A stretch of DNA of 64,000 nt. Origin: Flavobacteriia bacterium. GTDB taxonomy: Bacteria; Bacteroidota; Bacteroidia; Flavobacteriales_D; Crocinitomicaceae. Of this stretch, positions 41,751-49,436 are shown one piece after another. Position numbers and translations under genes: made by a program. The stretch spans positions 62,001 through 126,000 of the forward strand of contig RFQZ01000004.1 in assembly GCA_009924735.1 (NCBI GenBank). Reading direction: 5' to 3'. How positions within the stretch are numbered: position 1 is the stretch's first letter; every line of letters starts with the position of its first letter. Below the pieces are notes generated by a model that ran no database searches, was not told the DNA's origin, and worked only from the letters and a program-made list of their open reading frames with translations.

Positions 41751-43449
41751 TCGGGATGAGTTTAAGGCGGTTTTTGAGTTTTTCTATTTCACGATTTGCT
41801 TGGGCAACTTTCTTATCGACATCAGCCCTTAGGGCATCAGCACCTTTAGATTTTGCAAAAAAGGCGAGGTTGTTTTCCATCTGATTGGATTCCTGTTGAA
41901 TTTTCTCAATTTGCTTTCGAATCTCGCTTTTTTCTCTTTGCAACAATTTAGCGCGGTCAGGGCTCGCAAACATCCCGTCCAATTTCGATTTAAACAGAAC
42001 TTCATCTTTTTCTTTGGCATCCAATGAAAGTGAATTGTATTTATCATCCAATGCCTTCTTAAATTCAGCGTAAAGGTTTTCTTTATGGTTATGTGGCGCA
42101 GGACCTGTTTGCGCAAAAGCGGCCGCTAAATCTTTAAGTGCCACTAGGGTTTCACGTTTATCGGTGGTTTCCAAAGCCATAATGGATTGAATGATTTCCT
42201 TTTTCTTGTTGGCATTTTCAACCCGCTCAAGGTCTTGGGATTTATTGGCTTCTTCACGTGCGTTGAAAAACACATCGCATGCAGCTCTAAATTCACTCCA
42301 TAATTTATTGTCGATTTTTCCAGCAAAACCTATGGTTTTCCAGTCTTTTTGCAACTGAATAATGTTATGCGAAGCGGTTTTCCAATCGGTTGCGCCATGA
42401 AAGGACTTTGCCTTTTCTATGAGTGTTTTTTTCTGATTCGCGGCTTGCGTAAACACTTCATTCTGGGCCTTGTTGTGTTCCTTTTTTAGGTTGAAGAATT
42501 CATCGCAAGCTTTTCTAAATTCTTTCCAAACGACTTCATTTTCCTTACGAGACCCTGGGCCAATTTTTTTCCAAGCTTCTTGTTGGGCGACCACCGCTTC
42601 GGTCAATCGATCCCATTCTTTGTTTTGCGTCGCAAGTTTTGCTTCTTCCACAAGTTGATTCACCGCAGCTACAAGGCTTTTTTTGCTTTCGATGTTTTGC
42701 ACAAAGACTTGTCTTTGGGCTTCATAGTGAACATTTATTTTTTCGTAAATGGACCTTACGGTTTCCCAATAACTGGTTTTTATCTGTTCCCATAAATCAT
42801 TCGCCACAGGACCAATCTCTTCCCATTCATCTTGTAGGGTTCTCAGTTGCTGTTCAACTTCACGGATTTCAGACTCTTGGTTTCTTAACTGTTGAAGTTT
42901 ATGTATTATGTTTTGTTTTAATTGAAGATTCCTTTTGTAATCATGGTCTTTGATCTCTCGATAAATACGCATGGTATAGAAAAAGATCTCTATCAGCCTC
43001 GAATATTCTTTTTGAATGGCGTCCCTTTGGTCTCGAGGAATGTCTCCGATTTTTTTCCAGGTTTCATGCAATTCTTTGTAGGCTTGAAAGGCCGTACTGA
43101 TGTTTTCCTCTGATTCAATTACCTTTCGGATGCGATCTAACAGCTCCTTTTTCAGCCTCAAATTTTCTTTTTCGAGTGTATCTTTCAAAGAAATCTGAAC
43201 CTTTCTTTTTGCTTGCAATTCTTTATATCCCTCGAAAAATGCATTTTTAATGTCCGTAAAATCAACCGGCTCGATGGTCTCACCTTTCTCTCTTGCCTCT
43301 AAGATTTCGATTTGAAGTTTGCGCTCTGTTTCCAAAAGAAAATCTTCAAAACTCACTTTAAGTTGATTGATTTCCTTGCCGATGGTAATCAATTCATCCG
43401 CGAGCTCGAATTTTTTTAGTTGATCTATAAATTCTTGTAATTCTTGCAT
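41743..43449 (-). CDS. Multi-DUF349 coiled-coil protein
   Basis: The 568-aa highly charged helical protein holds four to five DUF349 repeats. They are marked by W-x-x-I-G...W..F..A....F: WKKIGDIPRDQR (~145), WEEIGPVANDLWEQI (~225), WKKIGPGSRKENEVVWKEF (~295), WKTIGFAGKIDNKLWSEF (~370) and a last variant (FAQTGPAPHNHKEN). A C-terminal coiled coil follows. DUF349 proteins are widespread in Bacteroidota and of uncertain function. The ATG at 43449 is preferred over one 78 bases upstream that lies inside the PfkB gene; it leaves a 1-base gap after the PfkB stop. It leads the membrane-protein, kinase and GT9 genes. Confidence 0.82.
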   Translation of the reverse strand: MQELQEFIDQLKKFELADELITIGKEINQLKVSFEDFLLETERKLQIEILEAREKGETIEPVDFTDIKNAFFEGYKELQAKRKVQISLKDTLEKENLRLKKELLDRIRKVIESEENISTAFQAYKELHETWKKIGDIPRDQRDAIQKEYSRLIEIFFYTMRIYREIKDHDYKRNLQLKQNIIHKLQQLRNQESEIREVEQQLRTLQDEWEEIGPVANDLWEQIKTSYWETVRSIYEKINVHYEAQRQVFVQNIESKKSLVAAVNQLVEEAKLATQNKEWDRLTEAVVAQQEAWKKIGPGSRKENEVVWKEFRKACDEFFNLKKEHNKAQNEVFTQAANQKKTLIEKAKSFHGATDWKTASHNIIQLQKDWKTIGFAGKIDNKLWSEFRAACDVFFNAREEANKSQDLERVENANKKKEIIQSIMALETTDKRETLVALKDLAAAFAQTGPAPHNHKENLYAEFKKALDDKYNSLSLDAKEKDEVLFKSKLDGMFASPDRAKLLQREKSEIRKQIEKIQQESNQMENNLAFFAKSKGADALRADVDKKVAQANREIEKLKNRLKLIPNE

Positions 43450-43450
43450 T

Positions 43451-44368
43451 TTAAATAAGTTCAAATTTTGACAATTCAACAAACGACTGCATTCTTTGCT
43501 GTATTTCTTCTTCTGTAATTTCTTCAATTCGCTTGGTGCCGAATTTCTCTACACAAAAGGAGGCTAGGGTTGAACCTGCGATGACGGCTTTTTTCATGTT
43601 TTCGAAGCTTGGGTCTCCAATTTTTGAGAGGTAGCCCATAAATCCACCCGCAAAAGAATCTCCTGCACCGGTTGGGTCAAAAACTTCTTCCAATGGCAAT
43701 GCGGGTGCAAAAAACACTTGGCTACCTTGAAACAACAATGCGCCATGCTCACCTTTCTTGATAATCACTGCACTCGGACCCATTTCAAATATTTTTTTTG
43801 CCGCAGTTTTTAACGCATATTGACCGGTTAATTGTCGGGCTTCCTCATCGTTAATGATTAACAAGTCCACCATTTTTAGGGTAACTTTTAGCTCATCCAT
43901 CGCGATGTCCATCCAAAAATTCATGGTGTCCATGGCGATGAGTTTGGGACGCGTAGTCATTTGTTCAATTACTTTTCGCTGAACGTCGGGACTTAAATTT
44001 CCAAGCATAAGAAAGGGTGCGTTTTTAAATTCTTCAGGAACTTCGGGGTTAAAATCACCCAAAACATTGAGTTCAGTAGCCAAGGTATCCCGAGAATTCA
44101 TGTCGTTGTGGTACCTGCCTGACCAAAAAAATGTTTTTCCTCCCAAGGGAATTTGAATGCCACGGGTGTTTATGCCTTTATCGTTCAAAGTTTGAATCAT
44201 GGATGTAGGAAAATCCTCCCCTACAATGGACACAAGTGCTTGATTTTTATTGAAAAAGGAAGCTGCTAGGGAAATATAGGTACCTGCGCCGCCAACGATT
44301 TTATCTGAATGACCAAAAGGGGTTTCAATTGCATCAAACGCAACACTTCCCACGGTTAATAATTGCAT
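43451..44368 (-). CDS. PfkB-family carbohydrate/nucleoside kinase
   Basis: The 305-aa ribokinase-like protein has LLTVGSVAFDAIETPFG at its N-terminus, GGAGTYISLAASFF, and the C-terminal PfkB signature DPTGAGDSFAGGFMGYL, whose Asp in GAGDS is the catalytic base. It phosphorylates a sugar or nucleoside; sequence alone does not say which. The ATG at 44368 is chosen because the in-frame ATG at 44386 overlaps the -7 box, and the domain starts at QLLTVGS. It heads a minus-strand run with the DUF349 protein, membrane protein, kinase and GT9. Confidence 0.9.
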   Translation of the reverse strand: MQLLTVGSVAFDAIETPFGHSDKIVGGAGTYISLAASFFNKNQALVSIVGEDFPTSMIQTLNDKGINTRGIQIPLGGKTFFWSGRYHNDMNSRDTLATELNVLGDFNPEVPEEFKNAPFLMLGNLSPDVQRKVIEQMTTRPKLIAMDTMNFWMDIAMDELKVTLKMVDLLIINDEEARQLTGQYALKTAAKKIFEMGPSAVIIKKGEHGALLFQGSQVFFAPALPLEEVFDPTGAGDSFAGGFMGYLSKIGDPSFENMKKAVIAGSTLASFCVEKFGTKRIEEITEEEIQQRMQSFVELSKFELI

Positions 44369-44383
44369 ATCTCTACTTTCGGG

Positions 44384-44391
44384 CAAAGATA
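44384..44391 (-). promoter_or_regulatory. -7 box TATCTTTG for the PfkB run (minus strand)
   Basis: Exact TAnnTTTG on the minus strand, 15 bases before ATG 44368. It probably drives the whole five-gene run to 38765, whose genes overlap or nearly touch. Confidence 0.6.
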
Positions 44392-44424
44392 TGAAAGCAA
44401 AAGATGAAACTAAAGCTAATTAAT

Positions 44425-45960
44425 TCACAAATCAAACTTTATTCCTTGCGCCAATGGCAATCCATCGGAATAATTGATGGTGTTTGTTTGTCTTCTCATG
44501 TATACTTTCCAAGCGTCAGAACCTGATTCACGACCCCCACCGGTTTCTTTCTCCCCTCCAAATGCACCTCCGATTTCTGCTCCTGAAGTACCAATGTTCA
44601 CATTTGCGATGCCACAATCAGAGCCTGAAGCTGCTAAAAATGCTTCTGCTTCTTTCAGGTTATTGGTCATGATGGCGGATGAAAGTCCTTGAGGAACGCC
44701 GTTTTGCAAAGCAATGGCATTTTGTAACTCACCATCGTATTTAATAAGGTAAAGAATTGGGGCAAACGTTTCATGTTGAACCATGGCGTAATGATTTTCA
44801 GCTTCAATGATGCAAGGCTTTACGTAACATCCCGATTCAAATCCTTCTCCATTTAACACACTCCCTTCAACGATGACTTTTCCGCCTTCGTTTTTAACGG
44901 ATTCAATGGCTTGAAGGTAGGTATTCACCGCATCCGTATCAATCAAAGGACCCATGTGGTTTTTTAAATCCAATGGATTCCCAATCACCAATTGATGGTA
45001 TGCCTTAACCAGTGCATCTTTAACCAAATCGTAGATTGATGCGTGAATAATCAACCTTCTTGTTGAAGTGCAACGTTGTCCTGCAGTACCAACAGCGCCA
45101 AAAACTGCACCTGGAACCACCATTTTCAAATCTGCACTTGGCGTAATGATAATGGCGTTGTTTCCTCCAAGTTCAAGCAAGGCACGTCCCAATCTTTCGC
45201 CTACCGCTGCTCCAACGGACTTACCCATTTTTGTAGATCCTGTTGCAGACACAAGCGACACCCGTGGGTCACTTGCCATGGCTTTGCCAATTTCGGCATC
45301 TCCAATAACCAAACAAGAAACTCCATCAGGTATTTCATTTGCTTGAAACACCAAATTCGTAATGTATTGACACGCAAGGGCTGTAAGCGGTGTTTTTTCC
45401 GATGGCTTCCAAATGCATACATCACCACAAACCCAAGCCAATGCGGTATTCCAGCTCCAAACGGCAACCGGAAAATTAAATGCTGAAATAATCCCTACAA
45501 TTCCTAAAGGATGGTATTGCTCGTACATCCTATGCCCAGGTCTTTCGGAGTGCATGGTCAAACCATACAACTGCCTTGACAATCCAACCGCAAAATCACA
45601 GATGTCAATCATCTCTTGAACCTCGCCAAGGCCTTCTTGCAGCGATTTTCCCATTTCATAGGAAACCAATTCGCCAAGTGGTGCCTTAAATTCACGAAGC
45701 TTATCCCCTAATTGTCTAACGATTTCTCCACGCTTTGGCGCTGGAACATTTCTCCAATGTGAAAATGCTTCATTGGCAGCATCGATGGCTTGATTATAAT
45801 CGCTAACAGAGGCAGCATACACCGAAGCCATTTTCTTCCCATCCACAGGAGAATATGAATCGATCAATGTTCCATTGGAGGCTATTGATTTGGTGCCTAT
45901 GAACGTGCCGTTGTTGGTTTCTTGAATGTTAAAATGGGCTAGAATTTCTGAGATATTCAT
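44425..45960 (-). CDS. ALDH7-type aldehyde dehydrogenase (aminoadipate-semialdehyde/P6C dehydrogenase)
   Basis: The 511-aa NAD-dependent enzyme fits the ALDH7 (antiquitin) group: AFNFPVAVWSWNTALAWVCGD (cofactor pocket), WKPSEKTPLTALACQ, ATGSTKMGKSVG, general base Glu in LLELGGNNAIII and nucleophile Cys in VGTAGQRCTSTRR. In this group it oxidises alpha-aminoadipate semialdehyde in lysine breakdown. No other lysine-catabolism gene is nearby, so the pathway is inferred from family. It is a single-gene unit with its own -7 box. Confidence 0.93.
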   Translation of the reverse strand: MNISEILAHFNIQETNNGTFIGTKSIASNGTLIDSYSPVDGKKMASVYAASVSDYNQAIDAANEAFSHWRNVPAPKRGEIVRQLGDKLREFKAPLGELVSYEMGKSLQEGLGEVQEMIDICDFAVGLSRQLYGLTMHSERPGHRMYEQYHPLGIVGIISAFNFPVAVWSWNTALAWVCGDVCIWKPSEKTPLTALACQYITNLVFQANEIPDGVSCLVIGDAEIGKAMASDPRVSLVSATGSTKMGKSVGAAVGERLGRALLELGGNNAIIITPSADLKMVVPGAVFGAVGTAGQRCTSTRRLIIHASIYDLVKDALVKAYHQLVIGNPLDLKNHMGPLIDTDAVNTYLQAIESVKNEGGKVIVEGSVLNGEGFESGCYVKPCIIEAENHYAMVQHETFAPILYLIKYDGELQNAIALQNGVPQGLSSAIMTNNLKEAEAFLAASGSDCGIANVNIGTSGAEIGGAFGGEKETGGGRESGSDAWKVYMRRQTNTINYSDGLPLAQGIKFDL

Positions 45961-45974
45961 GGTTGTTTTTTTTA

Positions 45975-45982
45975 CAAAGATA
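45975..45982 (-). promoter_or_regulatory. -7 box TATCTTTG for the aldehyde dehydrogenase (minus strand)
   Basis: Exact TAnnTTTG on the minus strand, 14 bases before ATG 45960 and downstream of the rplY terminator. Confidence 0.6.
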
Positions 45983-46017
45983 ATGGCTAAACCTTTTGGA
46001 AGTTAGAAACTATGAGT

Positions 46018-46046
46018 CAAAAAAAAAGACCGCGATTGCGGTCTTA
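46018..46046 (-). terminator. Intrinsic terminator after rplY (minus strand)
   Basis: On the minus strand the perfect 8-bp stem AAGACCGC/GCGGTCTT with an AATC loop is followed by a run of T (A-run 46019-46027 on the plus strand), just past the rplY stop. Confidence 0.93.
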
Positions 46047-46051
46047 AAAAA

Positions 46052-46636
46052 TTAATTGTCATCATCGTCATCGATGTCTGCTCCTTTCGTTGCTCCCCTT
46101 GCCATTTTGACAGAAACAACGACTGCATTTGAAGGGTCTAAAAACTTAACCCCTTCAATTTGAATTGCACTCACACGGATAGAATGACCAATTCTCAAAG
46201 GAGAAATGTCAAGCATAATTTCATCTGGAATTGCCGTTGGTAAACCAACACAATTGAGGCTACGAAATACTTGCATAAGTTTACCTCCTGCCATAACACC
46301 TTTGGATGAACCTTTCAGACGAACGGGTAATTTAACACGAACTTCTTTGGCATCATCTAACTGAAGAAAATCCACATGTTGCACAGTGCCTTTGGTTGGA
46401 TGTTGTTGCAGTTCTCTAATGATGGCTTTGGCTTGTTTTCCTTCGATGTCCAAATTAACTTGATAGACGTCTGGGGAAAAGACGATTTTTTCCATGGCTA
46501 TTTTACTTACCGCGAAGTGTGTTTGTTCGCCAAGTCCATAAAGTACGCAAGGAACTTTGCCTTCATTTCGAAGTGCTTTTGAGTCCTTCTTCCCTACGTT
46601 CGCTCGAAGCGAACCGCTCAATTGTACTGTTTTCAT
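46052..46636 (-). CDS. rplY: 50S ribosomal protein bL25 (Ctc form)
   Basis: The 194-aa protein is the long, two-domain bL25/Ctc type. An N-terminal 5S-rRNA-binding domain (LSGSLRANVGKKDSKALRNEGKVPCVLYG) is followed by a C-terminal TL5-like beta-domain (VRVKLPVRLKGSSKGVMAGG). The end is a very acidic tail (DIDDDDDN). It is part of the large-subunit central protuberance. It follows prs by 10 bases; the prs-rplY pairing is common in bacteria. Confidence 0.95.
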   Translation of the reverse strand: MKTVQLSGSLRANVGKKDSKALRNEGKVPCVLYGLGEQTHFAVSKIAMEKIVFSPDVYQVNLDIEGKQAKAIIRELQQHPTKGTVQHVDFLQLDDAKEVRVKLPVRLKGSSKGVMAGGKLMQVFRSLNCVGLPTAIPDEIMLDISPLRIGHSIRVSAIQIEGVKFLDPSNAVVVSVKMARGATKGADIDDDDDN

Positions 46637-46646
46637 TTATTATAGT

Positions 46647-47576
46647 TTAAGATATTACAAAATGTAAGCTGATTGATTCATTGTTCACAAGTCGTTTGAT
46701 TACGTCTGCGAATAAATGGTCAACTGAAATTACTCGGATCTTATCCGAGGTTCTTTTTAACGGGATGGTATCCGTTACAATTAACTCCGTCAATTTAGAG
46801 TTTTCAATTCGTTCGTATGCCGGACCAGAAAGTACTGCGTGGGTACAGAAAGCTCGGACACTTTTCGCGCCTTTTTCCATCAATAAATCCGTAGCTGTGG
46901 TAAGGGTTCCAGCCGTGTCACACATGTCATCAACAAGGATTACATCTTTTCCTGCGACATTACCAATTACGGTCATTTCTGCAATTTCATTTGCTTTTTT
47001 ACGGTGCTTATGGCATAGGGCAAGTCCACAATTTAGAATTTTGGCGTACGAATTTGCGCGTTTTGCTCCCCCAACATCTGGCGCTGCCATGATGATGTTA
47101 TCGGTATCCAGCTTGCGCATTTCATTCATAAAAATTGTCGAACCATAGAGGTGATCCACCGGAACTTCGAAAAACCCTTGAATTTGATCGGCATGAAGAT
47201 CCATGGTGATGATCCTGTCGGCACCTGCAGCCATGAGCATGTTTGCAACAAGCTTGGCGCCTATGGCTACCCTTGGTTTATCCTTACGGTCTTGTCTGGC
47301 AAAACCAAAGTAGGGCATTACTGCAATGATTTTTCTTGCCGAGGCTCTCTTCGCTGCGTCAATAAGCAACAAAAGTTCGAACAAGTTTTCTGTGGGTGGC
47401 ATCGTAGATTGAATGATAAAAACATCTTGTCCACGAACGGTTTCTTCAAAACTAGGCTGAAATTCTCCGTCGCTAAAGGTGGTCACCTTAACATCCCCCA
47501 AGGCTGCGCCATAACAATCCGCAATTTTTGTTGCCAATGTCAAAGACGTCCTTCCAGAAAACAATTTAACACCCAT
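46647..47576 (-). CDS. prs: Ribose-phosphate pyrophosphokinase
   Basis: The 309-aa enzyme makes PRPP from ribose-5-phosphate and ATP for nucleotide, His and Trp synthesis. Markers are KLFSGRTSLTLATKIA, FSDGEFQPSFEETVRGQDVF, VMPYFGFARQDRKDKPR (flexible loop), ITMDLHADQIQGFF and the PRPP loop DVILVDDMCDTAGTL. The length is normal. It shares its transcript with rplY from a well-formed promoter at 47598-47629. Confidence 0.97.
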   Translation of the reverse strand: MGVKLFSGRTSLTLATKIADCYGAALGDVKVTTFSDGEFQPSFEETVRGQDVFIIQSTMPPTENLFELLLLIDAAKRASARKIIAVMPYFGFARQDRKDKPRVAIGAKLVANMLMAAGADRIITMDLHADQIQGFFEVPVDHLYGSTIFMNEMRKLDTDNIIMAAPDVGGAKRANSYAKILNCGLALCHKHRKKANEIAEMTVIGNVAGKDVILVDDMCDTAGTLTTATDLLMEKGAKSVRAFCTHAVLSGPAYERIENSKLTELIVTDTIPLKRTSDKIRVISVDHLFADVIKRLVNNESISLHFVIS

Positions 47577-47597
47577 GATTATTCAGTTAAAGGGATG

Positions 47598-47629
47598 CAA
47601 AGTTATGACAATAATTCTGTCTGTCAAAA
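47598..47629 (-). promoter_or_regulatory. Promoter of prs-rplY (TTTTG-N19-TAACTTTG, minus strand)
   Basis: On the minus strand TTTTG (47629-47625) lies exactly 19 bases before TAACTTTG (47605-47598). Both elements and the spacing match the Bacteroidota -33/-7 consensus; this is the best-formed promoter in the window. Leader length is about 17 nt. Confidence 0.75.
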
Positions 47630-47660
47630 TGAGAAAGGAAGCAATTCAAAATGATTTTCG

Positions 47661-47668
47661 TATTTTAG
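47661..47668 (+). promoter_or_regulatory. -7-like box TATTTTAG before xseA
   Basis: One mismatch from TAnnTTTG, six bases before ATG 47675. Without a visible -33 element, it is only a candidate. Confidence 0.3.
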
Positions 47669-47674
47669 CTTAAG

Positions 47675-49036
47675 ATGTCTCAAACCATTTTTTCTTTAAA
47701 ACAAGTCGCACAATCCATAAAGAAAACATTGGATGCAAGGTACAACAGTACCTATTGGGTTAAGGCCGAAATTTACAAGTTAAATTTATTCCCGAGCGGG
47801 CATGCCTTTCCAGAATTGGTTCAACGGGAAGACGGGAAAATTGCCGCACAACTTACGGGTGTCATTTGGAAAACGAATTACGTAAGAATAAAAAGTGCTT
47901 TTGAAAAAACCGTCCAAGAACCTTTAAGTGAGGGGAAGGAAGTTCTGATGCAAATAAAAATCACCTTCAGTGAAGTGCATGGGTTAAGTTTAAACATTTT
48001 AGAAATTGACCCCTCTTTTTCCCTGGGCGCTTTGCATCGCATACGCATTGAAACATTAAAAAAACTGAATGAGGAAGGTGTTTTGGCAAACAACCAAAAA
48101 CTTGAACTTCTTTTACCGAAACGCATCGCGTTGATTTCCGCAGCGTCAAGCAAAGGATTGTCGGATTTTGCTGCTGTGATGGAAGCCTATCAAAATCGCT
48201 TTGGCATCAGAACTTTTTTATTTAATTGTGCCCTGCAAGGTGACCAAGCCATCACATCCATACTCAACGCTTTGGGTCAAATAGAAACCCTTCAAACATA
48301 CTTTGACGCCGTCGTCATTGTGAGAGGCGGGGGGGCGGAAGTTGGAATGTCTTGTTACGATGATTATACATTGTGTAAAAAAATTGCTTGTTTCCCGCTG
48401 CCGGTGCTTACGGGTATTGGACATTCTACGAACCTAACCGTTGCCGAAATGGTAGCCTTTAGCCATGCAATCACCCCTTCTGTTTTGGCGAATGATTTAA
48501 TGCAAATGTTCATTCAAGAGGAAAAACACATCCTTGGTTGTACTCAGTTTTTACGTAATTCCTCCAAAATCCTACTGGAAGAATACAAGTACCAATTTCA
48601 AGGCATAACCAAGCGATTGCCAAGCACAACGTATTGGAGAATTGAACAACAAAAATCTCTTTTAGGATTGTCTCAAAACAAGTTATCGAACAGCTCGAAA
48701 AACCAATTCTCCTATGCAAATAACAAGCTCGAAAGATTGCATTCCAAGATTAAAGACGTGTTTTACCAAAGTAAACTAAGGAATTACCATCAACTGAACA
48801 CAATGGGACATAAACTAAACTTTCTTGGCAAGAACATTTCACACCGTGAATTTGAGCGCCTTGGTCAAATAGAAAAATCGGTTTCCATCCTTAATCCAAA
48901 ATCCATTCTTAATCGCGGTTATTCCATAACAAGACACAAGGGAAGCGTTGTTACAAGCATTGACCACCTAAAAAATGGCGACCTCATTGAAACCGAACTT
49001 TTTGAAACACTGGTGAATTCCATCGTGAAACGATAA
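47675..49036 (+). CDS. xseA: Exodeoxyribonuclease VII large subunit
   Basis: The 453-aa protein is XseA: an N-terminal OB fold (LKQVAQSIKKTLDARYNSTYWVKAEI), then the catalytic domain with LPKRIALISAASSKGLSDF, VIVRGGGAEVGMSCYDDYTLC and FPLPVLTGIGHSTNLTVAEMVA. A long coiled coil (~275-400) and the ILNRGYSIT C-terminus follow. With the small subunit XseB it degrades single-stranded DNA from both ends. No xseB-like small gene follows; the next gene, rnpA, begins 25 bases later. Confidence 0.92.
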   Translation: MSQTIFSLKQVAQSIKKTLDARYNSTYWVKAEIYKLNLFPSGHAFPELVQREDGKIAAQLTGVIWKTNYVRIKSAFEKTVQEPLSEGKEVLMQIKITFSEVHGLSLNILEIDPSFSLGALHRIRIETLKKLNEEGVLANNQKLELLLPKRIALISAASSKGLSDFAAVMEAYQNRFGIRTFLFNCALQGDQAITSILNALGQIETLQTYFDAVVIVRGGGAEVGMSCYDDYTLCKKIACFPLPVLTGIGHSTNLTVAEMVAFSHAITPSVLANDLMQMFIQEEKHILGCTQFLRNSSKILLEEYKYQFQGITKRLPSTTYWRIEQQKSLLGLSQNKLSNSSKNQFSYANNKLERLHSKIKDVFYQSKLRNYHQLNTMGHKLNFLGKNISHREFERLGQIEKSVSILNPKSILNRGYSITRHKGSVVTSIDHLKNGDLIETELFETLVNSIVKR

Positions 49037-49049
49037 GCCTAAAGATGCC

Positions 49050-49057
49050 TACTTTTG
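49050..49057 (+). promoter_or_regulatory. -7 box TACTTTTG four bases before rnpA
   Basis: Exact TAnnTTTG followed by TAAA and ATG 49062. It predicts a leaderless rnpA mRNA. No TTTG is seen at the -33 distance. Confidence 0.55.
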
Positions 49058-49061
49058 TAAA

Positions 49062-49436
49062 ATGGATGAAACCTTTGGAAAAGCCTTTAAACTATGTAGT
49101 AAAAAATCCATTGACATGGTTTTTTCGAAAGGCAAAAAATGCCAAGTCTTTCCTTTTCTCGCTTTTGTGTTATATGGTGAAAATGAATCACCCTCCTTAC
49201 AATACATGATAGCTGTACCTAAAAAAAAAATAAAGAAAGCCCACGACAGAAATTACATCAAACGTTGCATAAGAGAAGGATTAAGAAAAAACAAAAAAGA
49301 AATGTTGGGTTTTATCGAAGAAAAGAATTGTAATGCACAAATTTGTATCGTTTATCTTTGGGACGACGTGCTTGAAGGGCCGAAAATTGAACAAAACATT
49401 AAAAAACTGATTTCAAAAGTATGCGTAAACAAATGA
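49062..49436 (+). CDS. rnpA: Ribonuclease P protein component
   Basis: The 124-aa basic protein is RnpA, the protein partner of the RNase P RNA in tRNA 5' maturation. The RNR signature appears as KKKIKKAHDRNYIKRCIREGLR, and the N-terminus has FKLCSKKSIDMVFSKGK. The usual bacterial neighbour rpmH is not adjacent; in Bacteroidota rnpA is often followed by an S41 protease, as here. It overlaps that gene by 4 or 16 bases depending on the start. Confidence 0.93.
   Translation: MDETFGKAFKLCSKKSIDMVFSKGKKCQVFPFLAFVLYGENESPSLQYMIAVPKKKIKKAHDRNYIKRCIREGLRKNKKEMLGFIEEKNCNAQICIVYLWDDVLEGPKIEQNIKKLISKVCVNK

Noticed and set aside
46681-47654. Two long plus-strand open frames (155 and 167 residues) opposite prs
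   Set aside because: They are antisense to a clear prs gene, have no motif or promoter and look like by-products of its codon pattern.
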